The notes beneath the pieces were generated by a model that saw nothing but the letters and a program-made list of their open reading frames with translations, had not been told where the DNA came from and did no database searches. Shown piece after piece: positions 27,379 to 35,989 of a stretch of DNA of 64,000 nucleotides. How positions within the stretch are numbered: the first letter of the stretch is position 1; every line of letters begins with the position of its first letter. The stretch comes from Agrobacterium leguminum (GTDB lineage Bacteria > Pseudomonadota > Alphaproteobacteria > Rhizobiales > Rhizobiaceae). The translations under genes and the position numbers were made by a program. The stretch covers positions 57,473-121,472 of the forward strand of contig NZ_JADQWB010000016.1 of the NCBI RefSeq assembly GCF_015704895.1, written 5' to 3'.

Positions 27379-28191
27379 TCATGCCTTCAGCGATGTTTTG
27401 TGATTGGCACTTCCTTCGCGCCGGAGCCCCGTTTCAGGATCGCAACGCTCAAAAAGCTCGTTAAACCAGTCGATATTCTCGCGGCCTGCGCTGTTGGGGC
27501 ACTCCATGCCCGCAATGTAGAAGCGTCCCTGCCAGTAATATCCAAACTGTTTGGCCGACCCAATGCGCCATAGGCCTACCATCTGAGGAGCGCCACCACT
27601 GAAAGGGTCCTCTGCTGACTTGAGACTTTTGCAGAACGCGTGAATGGCTGCCCTACTCGTGCCTGATGCAGCCGTCTCGTTCATTTTGGCTTCAAATTTT
27701 TGCAAGGTCGCTTTGCCCGTGCCATCGATCTTTGCGAGGTAGGACCGGTTCTCAACTGGGAGCTCACTATCCGACCAGCTTTTCGGAGCGGGCCGATATA
27801 CACTTCGCCATAGCCGAAAGGTTGACTTCATACCCTCTCCGTCTCGAGCACCGTGGAAGAGCGTCACGTTGGAAGCGTATTTGGTTGAGATTCGGCCGAG
27901 CGAGTTTTTGAGTTGATTGAGAACAATGGAGTGCCGCTCTTCTGATGTAGCTGTGTTCAGGTTAATAACCCCACACGCCACCATACTGAGAACCTGGCCC
28001 AGCGCCATCGGCATAAAGTACGCGTCGCCGCAATACCCGAAGACATCAGCGCTGACTGGTGATCCGAAGGTCTTCCGCCCCGCATCCCACCGTTCTGTAT
28101 GTTCGATCCAGGTTATCCGGCTGTCCGTAAGCAGATAAAGCGCAGTAGGTCCGCGGGAGTCACGTGCGATTGCAGCGGCTAAGGAAGTCAT
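27379..28191 (-). CDS. Ntn-hydrolase-like protein (HslV/proteasome-beta resemblance)
   Basis: Uncharacterised 270-aa protein. The opening MTSLAAAIA...LYLLTDSRIT, RWDAGRKTF and VFGYCGDAYFMP recall the first strands of HslV/proteasome-beta Ntn hydrolases: Thr at position 2, an aDsRvT-like strand, a conserved Lys, and a G-x-GD turn. If so, Thr2 would be the nucleophile after Met removal. ATG 28191 has GAGGTG upstream. It stands alone on the minus strand inside the defence island, 363 bases upstream of the ABC-3C operon. Fold assignment is by eye and tentative. Confidence 0.45.
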   Translation of the reverse strand: MTSLAAAIARDSRGPTALYLLTDSRITWIEHTERWDAGRKTFGSPVSADVFGYCGDAYFMPMALGQVLSMVACGVINLNTATSEERHSIVLNQLKNSLGRISTKYASNVTLFHGARDGEGMKSTFRLWRSVYRPAPKSWSDSELPVENRSYLAKIDGTGKATLQKFEAKMNETAASGTSRAAIHAFCKSLKSAEDPFSGGAPQMVGLWRIGSAKQFGYYWQGRFYIAGMECPNSAGRENIDWFNELFERCDPETGLRREGSANHKTSLKA

Positions 28192-28344
28192 TGCACCTCA
28201 GGTCTTGGTTAGGTAAGCTGATCGTAAGCGTGATGCCATTCAAGAGGCAACTCCTGTTCGTCTCCGCAAGAAGACGCCCGAGGTGGGGACCCATTCGCAA
28301 CAGCGAATGGGTTTTCAGGTTTTATCAGAGCACAATTCCGATGA

Positions 28345-28473
28345 TTTAAGAACAGAAACCTGAACGAGATCAAAATTTCGTTTGAAATTCTGGAGGAAAT
28401 CACCGCCCGTTCCGAGAGTGCCCACTGGTTGAGGCTCGGTGAGCACCACAACAGCCTCCCAAATTTTGAGTGA
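28345..28473 (+). pseudogene. Possible gene remnant
   Basis: An open frame of about 42 codons without a usual start (NLNEIKISFEILEEITARSE... to ...SLPNFE) reads like the C-terminal piece of a protein. No family recognised. It lies in the 307-base gap between the Ntn-like gene and thyX, which holds no complete gene. Confidence 0.25.
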
Positions 28474-28498
28474 TAAAATAATGAACGGCTATTTCGGT

Positions 28499-29437
28499 CT
28501 AAACTACTTGTATCTTAGCGAGAAATTCCTCCCACTCCCGCTTCGACATTTTCGTATCGGACTGCTCAATCGTCTCTCCGGCAAGCATGCGACGAAGCGC
28601 TTTGACAGCCTCTCCTGAAAAGGTCGCGGCTTCCAAGCGATGCTCGCGAAACGCTTCGTAGGTCAGCGGCACCCATTTTTGCAGAACGTCCAACATCACG
28701 TCTGCATATACCCTGATCTCATACTGCGCGTGCGGATCGGCGCGCAGTCGAAGGAAGTTCATGAGATTATGCAGGTCGGTTTTCCAATACCATTGGGTAT
28801 AGAAATTGAGTGACAGGTTCATTCGCGCAAGCTCGCGTGCAAGACCTTGGTAGTCATCGCGGATCTGTTGGCCTGCTTCGTCGTGGTTTAGCAAATCAAG
28901 ATAATGATTGTAGTTGCGTTGCGCGTCATCGGAGAGAATGCGCAGGACCTGGCCTGCCTCTTCGGTCCCAACGACCTCGCCGCGGCCCTGGCGGTTCTGC
29001 ACCGACTGCGCTGCCAAATGTTCCGGGTCAGGAATGTAAAACTCGCGATCGAGAATAGAGTAGCGTGCCGAATATTCGTTAACGTTAGCCATTCGGTGCC
29101 GGATCCACTGGCGGGCGACGAAGATCGGTAATTTTACATGAAACTTTATTTCCGCCATTTCGAATGGCGTCGTGTGCCAATTGCGGAGCAGATAGTGGAT
29201 CAGACCACGATCTTCAGAAACTTTCTTGGTGCCTCGGCCATAGGAAACGCGCGCCGCCTGCACGACGGCGGCGTCATCGCCCATGTAATCGATAACACGT
29301 ATAAACCCATGGTCGAGAACTGGAATGGCTTGATAGAGGATATCCTCAAGTCCGTCGGATACCGTGCGGCGTGTCAGCTTCCTAGCATCGCGAGCTTCCT
29401 TGATCTCGAGTGATTGTTCTTCTGTAAGGCTGGGCAT
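28499..29437 (-). CDS. thyX: Flavin-dependent thymidylate synthase ThyX
   Basis: Converts dUMP to dTMP using methylene-tetrahydrofolate, FAD and NADPH. The 312-aa sequence holds the ThyX motif [14 protein letters not shown] (RHRx7SxR), together with [26 protein letters not shown] split between substrate-binding segments. Length is normal for alphaproteobacterial ThyX. The ATG at 29437 has GGAG six bases upstream; an in-frame extension to 29470 is unsupported. It follows the 342-aa gene by 74 bases on the same strand. A nucleotide-metabolism enzyme inside a defence island is unusual. It may be an extra copy of a chromosomal gene. Confidence 0.95.
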   Translation of the reverse strand: MPSLTEEQSLEIKEARDARKLTRRTVSDGLEDILYQAIPVLDHGFIRVIDYMGDDAAVVQAARVSYGRGTKKVSEDRGLIHYLLRNWHTTPFEMAEIKFHVKLPIFVARQWIRHRMANVNEYSARYSILDREFYIPDPEHLAAQSVQNRQGRGEVVGTEEAGQVLRILSDDAQRNYNHYLDLLNHDEAGQQIRDDYQGLARELARMNLSLNFYTQWYWKTDLHNLMNFLRLRADPHAQYEIRVYADVMLDVLQKWVPLTYEAFREHRLEAATFSGEAVKALRRMLAGETIEQSDTKMSKREWEEFLAKIQVV

Positions 29438-29511
29438 TGTATCTCCGGACTCCGGCAAGCGTGCGCACATCTTAGCCGTTTGAAGCTATGGGAAAAGTCG
29501 AATGCCCAATC

Positions 29512-30540
29512 TCATTGGCTCCAGAACGAGGCGGGATCGAAGCGGTCGTTGATGCGATAGAAATAGGTCGTGCCCGAAGCCTTTACTTCGTTGACGACAT
29601 ATGTGGTCGGCGTGCGGCAAACGACCTGTATTTGATCGTCGGCGAGCGCTGCAATTGCAAACGCGACCGCATGAGTCTTGGGACCAATCGCAAAACACGT
29701 GGTGCCAGCGGAACGGTTTTGTAGAACGCTAAGGGCGACGGCCGCAATTTCGTGCAGCTCGAACTGTTCCTGCTTGACGCCTGGGAACGCCGTCAGTTGC
29801 TGAAGCGCCGGCCGCTCCCTGTCGATTACCGATGAAGGGAGTCGAAGATGCCCTTCTGTAATGTGATACAGGACCAGGCCGTTCGGCTCGAAACGGTCGA
29901 CGATAGGGCTTGCTTGCGTTAGCTCGGCGCCAACTGAAATATAGAGGTTCCTTCGATCAGGGACATAATCTTCGGATTCCAGGTAGGGGATCTGTGACGT
30001 CGTCCACTCGCCTTCCGAGATCAGACCGAGCGCTCGGCCAGCAGCATCTAGGGGCGCAGCGCTCATCTCGTATTTTTCCGCCTCCGCATAGACGAGGTCG
30101 ATAGAGGTAAACAGTTCTCGGCGGAATCCCAATCCAAGCAAGAAAAGCAAATAGCGTTTGGGGATGCATGTCATGTCCATGAGTACCCGCAAAGCCCGGC
30201 CCTTCTTGCGCGCTACCGCGAAAATTTCCTGCTCCAGCTTCCCGGCGTTGTCCGTAAACTGAGCAGACCTCTCCAGGTCGAGAAACCTGCAATTTGGAAT
30301 CGCTGCTTCAATCGTGGCGCGATGTCCGCTTTTGCGCCCTCCCATTTCAGTATCAGACGATGCAAAATGGATGATCAAAACTTCGTCGCTGCGTCCCGAG
30401 AGCAGCGAACTACAGGCGTGACAGCGAGTCTCCCAACTTACAATCCCGATCACGAGATCATATTGTGCACGAAGGATGCTGTGATCGCCGAGGATCGTCT
30501 GTGATATGCTGAGCGTCCCGATAGGCGTCTCGTCAATCAT
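29512..30540 (-). CDS. Unrecognised protein, third gene of phosphoesterase/ATPase operon
   Basis: A 342-aa protein I cannot assign. The N-terminal half looks like a Rossmann-type alpha/beta domain: YDLVIGIVSWETRC (E-x-R at the end of strand 1), then VLIIHFASSDTE and LRVLMDMTCIPKRYLLF. The C-terminal half has a second alpha/beta-like region (GTTCFAIGPKTHAVAFAIAAL). No signal peptide or membrane segment. It overlaps the ATPase gene by eight bases, so all three genes form one translationally linked operon. It could be a sensor (CARF/SAVED-like Rossmann) or an effector; this is inference. Confidence 0.6.
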   Translation of the reverse strand: MIDETPIGTLSISQTILGDHSILRAQYDLVIGIVSWETRCHACSSLLSGRSDEVLIIHFASSDTEMGGRKSGHRATIEAAIPNCRFLDLERSAQFTDNAGKLEQEIFAVARKKGRALRVLMDMTCIPKRYLLFLLGLGFRRELFTSIDLVYAEAEKYEMSAAPLDAAGRALGLISEGEWTTSQIPYLESEDYVPDRRNLYISVGAELTQASPIVDRFEPNGLVLYHITEGHLRLPSSVIDRERPALQQLTAFPGVKQEQFELHEIAAVALSVLQNRSAGTTCFAIGPKTHAVAFAIAALADDQIQVVCRTPTTYVVNEVKASGTTYFYRINDRFDPASFWSQ

Positions 30541-32632
30541 CGAAATTCGGAGCCTCTTGAGCCAAGGGGAGTGTCAGCTGCGAACTCGACGTCGATCGGC
30601 GTGCGAACTGCTTCGCCCACTCATCTGCATCGATTTCAGGCGAACCTATGCAAACCTGATACAGGGTGTCCTCAGTCAGCTTCACGGGCTCGTATGCGCC
30701 TCTGTATGAGAACATGAAACGAGGCGCGAAACGGCGATGCAACCGAAAGCCGGAGATCTTGGGGGCTTGGTCGTCTTCGTCGGTATTGGCGCCCCGCTTA
30801 GACGTAGTGGCGCGCAGATATCCTGACAATTCGGCGCGATGGATGATCTGGTTGATAAGTTCGATCTGGATTGCGTTTGCCGGATAGCTACGGGCCGCAT
30901 CAATGAAAAACAGCCCTCGCTCGGCCGTTGCCAGAGACGAAGGGTCCTCGAAATTCGCTTGGAGCTGGTGGGTGAGACGCCCAAGGACCGTTATGAAGCG
31001 CATAACGGCTTCTGCATTCGAGTCGGTCAGTATGCCGATGCCATCATAGAAAGCCTCGCTGGAGGCGTAGATGCCGTCGGTCTGCGTCTTGGCAGAGATT
31101 TTCGATCCCGAGCGGGCGAATTTCTGTAGAATTTCATCCGAGGAAAGCGTACCGCGGTCTTTCGCGAAGCGGTCGAAAATCTCCGCCATGATCTCGAGGA
31201 AATCGCGGATCGAGCCGTCGGCTAGCGACGTGATTACGCTTACTCCGGACAACGGTAGCCGGCGGAAGCCGAGCCGGTTTGCAATGTGGAGCATCGCGCC
31301 TACACTCTTGCGTCGCATCCAGGCTTGCTGGCTTCTGGCCTTCATCGCCCTTGCGTTCTTTGCAATCTTGGTGAAATCCGCAGGGCGCGAAACCGCTGAA
31401 AAATTCTCCTTTTGACCGGTCCAGTGCCAAAGCACATAGGCCTGATAGTAAGGCAGAGCCCCGGAAGGCGTAAGCTCAAGCCCGTATTGGCTAAAATTGA
31501 GTCCGTGAAGGAATTCCGCAGCCTCGCGCAGCTGCCGCGCGAGCGGGCTCGTCGAGCGCGAGATCATCGTTTCGATAATGTCGTTCACCACCACCGTGCC
31601 GAGGCGTGCTTTAAGCGAGAAATAGCGCTCGACCTCGGGACCCGTAACCGCTGGACGCCGATCTTGCTCTTGAGAAAAATACACTCGCAGGCTGGCGACG
31701 GCTTCGCAGAGGGCCTGAAATTCTGGCCGGTCCCTATCGTCGAGCGACACGACCCGCCGGTCGGCGTCGGTCAAGGGCTGTTCATCAATAAACGTCTCTC
31801 CGGCCTCAACCGCCTCTCCAACCGAGCAGATGACCCACGAGATCGGAAACTTGCTCTTGCGTACCAGGGTATTGACCGATTTTCTCTGAAGCGGGCTCAT
31901 CACCTCACAATCGTCGAGACAAAACTTGAAGCCAAGTTTTTGGGCGCTGGCGAGCTTGCTGTGGGCAATGGATTGAGACAAGCGCTCGATCACAAAAGAC
32001 AGGAATTCATTCGGCTCGCAGGCCGGCAGCTTATCGACCAAGCTCTTAACGTAACCGCGCCCGCAGGCCTCGTTCATTCGCCTAACCATGCTGCGAAGCG
32101 CCCGCGACAGATCGACGAAGGTTTTCGGTGGCTGCTCAGTGAAAGACAATATTTCCGGGAACTCCGCCGTCGTGCTCGCTACGATCGAAAGCTCGCTGCT
32201 TGCCGAAAGGGTCAAAATGCTCTCGACGCGCAAGGTGTGAGCAGCTGAAAGTGCTTTTTCCACGGCGATCAATTCGAGAGCAAGAGAATAGAAGCGAAAG
32301 AATTCGTAGTCAGGGCGCGGCGAGTCCGGGAAGATTTCGGACCAGCGCATATAGCCCATTGAGCCCGAAACGTGGTCCGGCAAGCGTAAATAGACGCCGA
32401 TGTGGTTGAAGTCGGAGATGGTCTTCTGGATTCGCAGAGAAGGGTTGGACAGCAGATCCTCCCAGCAAATGCTCCTAAGAAGCGTGGTCTTGCCACTCCC
32501 TCTGCTTCCATAAACGAAAACCGACTTATCGGCCGCCAAATGCGCGGCTGTTGGAGTGAACCATATTAGAGGAGAGCCTGAACTCTCATGCTCCCATCGC
32601 GTTGGCCGGAAAGGGTTCACCACGGCTGCCAC
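30533..32632 (-). CDS. ORC/CDC6-like AAA ATPase
   Basis: A 699-aa P-loop ATPase starting MAAVVNPFRPTRWEH. Walker A GSRGSGKTTLL (about 42-52), Walker B FKFCLDDCE (about 235-243, DD rather than DE), then ISWVICSVGEAVE as a sensor-1-like strand. A long helical C-terminal region follows, with no recognised catalytic domain. The pattern matches the bacterial ORC-CDC6/STAND-like ATPases seen in defence contexts. The GTG start at 32632 abuts the phosphoesterase stop (TAG-GTG) and has GGAG upstream. Likely the central sensor or motor of the three-gene operon. Confidence 0.7.
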   Translation of the reverse strand: MAAVVNPFRPTRWEHESSGSPLIWFTPTAAHLAADKSVFVYGSRGSGKTTLLRSICWEDLLSNPSLRIQKTISDFNHIGVYLRLPDHVSGSMGYMRWSEIFPDSPRPDYEFFRFYSLALELIAVEKALSAAHTLRVESILTLSASSELSIVASTTAEFPEILSFTEQPPKTFVDLSRALRSMVRRMNEACGRGYVKSLVDKLPACEPNEFLSFVIERLSQSIAHSKLASAQKLGFKFCLDDCEVMSPLQRKSVNTLVRKSKFPISWVICSVGEAVEAGETFIDEQPLTDADRRVVSLDDRDRPEFQALCEAVASLRVYFSQEQDRRPAVTGPEVERYFSLKARLGTVVVNDIIETMISRSTSPLARQLREAAEFLHGLNFSQYGLELTPSGALPYYQAYVLWHWTGQKENFSAVSRPADFTKIAKNARAMKARSQQAWMRRKSVGAMLHIANRLGFRRLPLSGVSVITSLADGSIRDFLEIMAEIFDRFAKDRGTLSSDEILQKFARSGSKISAKTQTDGIYASSEAFYDGIGILTDSNAEAVMRFITVLGRLTHQLQANFEDPSSLATAERGLFFIDAARSYPANAIQIELINQIIHRAELSGYLRATTSKRGANTDEDDQAPKISGFRLHRRFAPRFMFSYRGAYEPVKLTEDTLYQVCIGSPEIDADEWAKQFARRSTSSSQLTLPLAQEAPNFDD

Positions 32633-33907
32633 CTACTTCTCCGCTCTCAAAATCCAGTGCGTCGGCGACAGATCGTAGTTGTCGATCGTGATACTGCCTT
32701 CAGCCTGCAATTGCTCGACGATGATCGTCAGGCGCTGTTCGTCCAAGCCGTGCGCCTCATCGAGAAAATTTTTGGTCAGTTCGGGCCAGTATATTTGGCC
32801 GACCTCCAAAATCTTTCCGTAGATAATGCCGGTGTTGCGATCGGAACTCCGCTTGCGTCCATTGTTTAGGGCGATTGAGATCGTGTTTTCGCGCTTCAAG
32901 ATCCCTGATTTGTCGACCCTGTAGGGTGTGACGTGGCAGGCAAGCGGGACTGCATTCTCTCCGAACAGAACATCGAGCAAATTGAAGCCTTTGGGAATAT
33001 CGGGTGCGCTGATCGAGACGACGGGAAAGCCGCCTGGAAGCTGCAGCACCTCGATAGGATCCTCATGGATGTGGCCGTGCAAATATATCACCGGCCGTCC
33101 GAGCTCCCCGAGGGCGCCACGCAGCGCGCCGCCATTAACGAGCTCAGTGTAAGGAGCGAGCCGCGGCCGTCGTTGCGGAAGCAGGTTATGGTGAGCGACG
33201 AGCACTGGGATAGCGGCGCCCGAAAGGGCTTCCATTTTCGTCACAACGCTTTCGATCGTTTCCTCCGAGATCGCTGGCGTGTCTAACTGGCGATCATAAT
33301 ACGCCCTAATCGCGGCGTCGGAGTCCGGCCCGCCCATCACCGTTTCCATTGCTGCAGCAATCTGGCTGCGAAATTCGGGCGGAATGTAGCTTTCTTCACC
33401 GCAGCCCCAGCAACTGTTGAGAAGAAAGAGCTCGATGCGAGCGTTGCCTTTTTCGACTGATCGATGCATCGCCTTATTGACGGGCAAGGGGGGCAGGCCG
33501 GCACCAGTTAGGGCTTCCACTAAAGGCGTGAATTTCGTGCTTATGCCGGGTTTAAGGGCCAGGGTGCGGTTTATGTCATGGTTTCCGGGAACAATGCCGA
33601 CTGGAATATCGCGATATAGACCTTTTGAGCCGATCTGCAGTGCGCTAGCAATGTATTTTGAGCAGGCTTCATAGCCGTCGAGTTTGCCGTAATCAGTCAG
33701 ATCGCCCATGAACAGGACTGCGTCAATATCCTGCTCCTTGATGATCTCAAAGATGCGCCGGAAAACAGTTTTGATTGGGCTGCGCGAAATGATGTTCTTC
33801 AGATTCAGAGGAAACGTGGTGTCCTTGTCGTCCACGAAGGCCTTGTTGCCAGCGTTGGAAACTAGGTGAATATCGCCAATCTGCAGCAGCCTAACTTTTG
33901 GTAGCAC
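32633..33907 (-). CDS. Calcineurin-like metallophosphoesterase
   Basis: A 424-aa phosphoesterase with the full metal-binding set: LLQIGDIHL (D-x-H), FMGDLTDYG (GDxxD), IVPGNHDINR (GNHD), VLVAHHNLLP (His) and LHGHIHED (GHxH). A C-terminal region of about 150 residues is extra; its last part (TKNFLDEAHGLDEQRLTIIVEQLQ, split here from EGSITIDNY) could be a winged helix. The GTG start at 33907 has AGGGG at good spacing; the frame is open to 34174 but the extension lacks homology-like features. First gene of the three-gene operon, possibly a nuclease or cyclic-nucleotide phosphodiesterase. Confidence 0.85.
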   Translation of the reverse strand: MLPKVRLLQIGDIHLVSNAGNKAFVDDKDTTFPLNLKNIISRSPIKTVFRRIFEIIKEQDIDAVLFMGDLTDYGKLDGYEACSKYIASALQIGSKGLYRDIPVGIVPGNHDINRTLALKPGISTKFTPLVEALTGAGLPPLPVNKAMHRSVEKGNARIELFLLNSCWGCGEESYIPPEFRSQIAAAMETVMGGPDSDAAIRAYYDRQLDTPAISEETIESVVTKMEALSGAAIPVLVAHHNLLPQRRPRLAPYTELVNGGALRGALGELGRPVIYLHGHIHEDPIEVLQLPGGFPVVSISAPDIPKGFNLLDVLFGENAVPLACHVTPYRVDKSGILKRENTISIALNNGRKRSSDRNTGIIYGKILEVGQIYWPELTKNFLDEAHGLDEQRLTIIVEQLQAEGSITIDNYDLSPTHWILRAEK

Positions 33908-34130
33908 TTTATCCCCTCGCCCAGAGATTGCATATCGTCTTGGCGTGCGTGTTTCAATGCTAAGTCGAAGAACGAGGAGTTTTTCAGTGCAAAAACCGAG
34001 CCGCCAATACATCGGCGCCAAAATCACCATTGCTGTTCTATTGCCAGGTGAATGAAGAGACGACGGTAAAAGAAAACATTGATCGACATATTCTCGAAAA
34101 AACAGGAAGCCGAACAATCGTGGGGATGCA

Positions 34131-34658
34131 ATGAGAAGGCATATCGCTAACGGGCGCGACGATCTGTTTGTCAAGAAAATGGGACGGACTACGCTCGCGG
34201 CATGGGAGCCATTTTGGGAAGTTTTAGGAATTTACTTCTCATTCAACCATCAAGAGATTGACGACGAACATCCGGAATGGAGAATGATGTGGTTGAGCCA
34301 AGTGACGTTGCTCCGCGTTATTGGTCATGTATTGGCTAAAGTTGATATCGACATCTCGGCCGCCCACAAAGTGACCATCGATGCTAAATGGGCAGAATGG
34401 AAGGCGCAGAGAGCGCACCATTGGGTGTTTTGGGACTTCATCGAGGACGAGCGCAACAATCTGTTGAAGGCTTACCAATTTGGCGTCGAAGCTGATGGTC
34501 ATGGCCTTTTTCATGACACTCTGGACATGGATGGTCAGGAGCTTTTACGAGAGGCTATATATTGGTGGCGCGACCAACTCGAAGAGATTGAGAAGGATTT
34601 GAGTGTCCAAGTCTGTTCATCTCACAGAATTCTACCGAAATCGCAGGGATCTCAATGA
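34131..34658 (+). CDS. Hypothetical protein, 175 aa
   Basis: No family recognised. The sequence is rich in Trp and acidic residues (AAWEPFWEVLGIYF, HPEWRMMWLSQV, HHWVFWDFIEDERNNLLKAYQFGVE). It looks all-helical and soluble, more like a HEPN/AbiV-type helical protein than an enzyme, though there is no clear catalytic motif. The ATG at 34131 has GGGG upstream; MGRTTLAAW (34179) is an alternative start. It is divergent from the phosphoesterase operon across 223 bases, so it may be a partner or an immunity/regulatory gene. Confidence 0.6.
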   Translation: MRRHIANGRDDLFVKKMGRTTLAAWEPFWEVLGIYFSFNHQEIDDEHPEWRMMWLSQVTLLRVIGHVLAKVDIDISAAHKVTIDAKWAEWKAQRAHHWVFWDFIEDERNNLLKAYQFGVEADGHGLFHDTLDMDGQELLREAIYWWRDQLEEIEKDLSVQVCSSHRILPKSQGSQ

Positions 34659-34708
34659 GATAAATTTAAGTTTCTCCCTCAATTGAGGTGGCTCAGGTTC
34701 GATTCCTT

Positions 34709-35656
34709 TCAACTGCTTTTCGCCTTTTCCGCCTTTTGAGTGGTACTTCCTCCGGCCGTTGCGCATTCCACAATGATGTCGATCGTTTCCTGCAGCACCG
34801 GCCCGAGCCGTCGGCCTTTCTGCCAGAAGACAACGTAGTGATAGAGCGCGCTAGGCTCGAATGGACGAAACTCGACGGGGAAGGCTGCAAACTGGCGCGC
34901 GGCAAAAGTATTGCTGCTCGTGATGCCGAGGCCCGCGGCTACATAGTTTATCTCCTGGCCGATGATATCTACCTGAACTGCCAGATGCGGCTCCTCGCCC
35001 ATGTAGCGCAGCGCATTTTCGTTCATCTGGTGTGAGTGCATCTGTGGCTCGACATCCGCCAAAGGTTCGCCGATCAGATCCTCCGGCCGAATTATGTCCT
35101 TCCCGGAGAACCGGTGGCCGGGATAGAAGACGTAAACATTCGTCGCTGTCGCGACGGGGCGCCAGTCGAAGACGTTCTCGTCAAGCGGCAGGCGGGCGAG
35201 CCCGATGTCCGCCCGCCCTTCGAGCACATGCGCGGCGATCTCGTGATAGCTGCCTGACTTGAGCTGAATTCCATGAACCGGCTGACGCAAGCGTAGCGCG
35301 CGTATGGCATCCGGAATCAATTTCATTGAGAACACATAAGGCGCGGCAATGCTGATCGTGTCGCTGTCAATACCCTTTATCGAGGTCACCGTCTTGGCGA
35401 TCCTGTCCATCTGGGCAAAGGTTGCGTCCGTGTCGCGAAAGAGCGCCGTCGCTTGTGCGGTCGGGAGAAGCCGACCCTTGTCGCGTACGAACAATTGCAC
35501 GGCGAGCAGCGCCTCGAGCTGTTTGAGCTGCTGGCTGACGGCGGGTTGCGTGATGCCGAGCACTGCCGCTGCCGCACGTTCCGACCTCGCCCTGATGACT
35601 TCGCGCAGGATTTGAAGATGCCGAAGCGTAATGCCGGTGCCTGCAATTTCGACCAT
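34709..35656 (-). CDS. LysR-family transcriptional regulator
   Basis: A 315-aa LysR protein. The winged helix-turn-helix lies at residues 8-67 (ITLRHLQILREVIRARSERAAAAVLGITQPAVSQQLKQLE written as two parts: ITLRHLQILREVIRA and AAAVLGITQPAVSQQLKQLE). A two-lobed effector domain follows. ATG 35656 has GGGAG nine bases upstream; the frame extends to 35719 without support. Divergent from the ABC uptake operon at 35990 with a T-N11-A inverted repeat in between, it most likely activates that operon in response to the imported compound. Confidence 0.92.
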   Translation of the reverse strand: MVEIAGTGITLRHLQILREVIRARSERAAAAVLGITQPAVSQQLKQLEALLAVQLFVRDKGRLLPTAQATALFRDTDATFAQMDRIAKTVTSIKGIDSDTISIAAPYVFSMKLIPDAIRALRLRQPVHGIQLKSGSYHEIAAHVLEGRADIGLARLPLDENVFDWRPVATATNVYVFYPGHRFSGKDIIRPEDLIGEPLADVEPQMHSHQMNENALRYMGEEPHLAVQVDIIGQEINYVAAGLGITSSNTFAARQFAAFPVEFRPFEPSALYHYVVFWQKGRRLGPVLQETIDIIVECATAGGSTTQKAEKAKSS

Positions 35657-35745
35657 GGCGGAACTCCCGGAACGTGCAAATCCATTTATGCGCAAAGCAG
35701 AGCTTATACCAATATGCAAATTTGGCGAAGTATGGCTGTTATCCT

Positions 35746-35760
35746 ATAAGCGTGGCTTAT
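35746..35760. promoter_or_regulatory. LysR-type binding box
   Basis: ATAAGC-GTG-GCTTAT contains the T-N11-A pattern of LysR operators. Further GCTTAT half-sites lie at 35702-35707 and 35775-35780 in the same 333-base divergent region, which otherwise has no gene. Confidence 0.6.
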
Positions 35761-35989
35761 TAGAAAATAATCTTGCTTATAAATTGACGCCTGCCGAATT
35801 TCGGAGCAATTTTTACACCCAGACGCGGCCGAGGACGCATTCGGCACGGAGGAGCGGAAATCGCTCCGATCATTCGAAATTTGAAGAAGCAAGAGGATGG
35901 TGCCGCTCCATGCGCGCAACAAGAGCTTTATCGTGCCCGAATTTTGTCGGATCCCCTGTAGGGAATGCATCGCATTTGCGGCGGTACCC

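Noticed and set aside
31412..32248. 278-codon plus-strand open frame
   Set aside because: Shadow of the ORC/CDC6-like ATPase gene.
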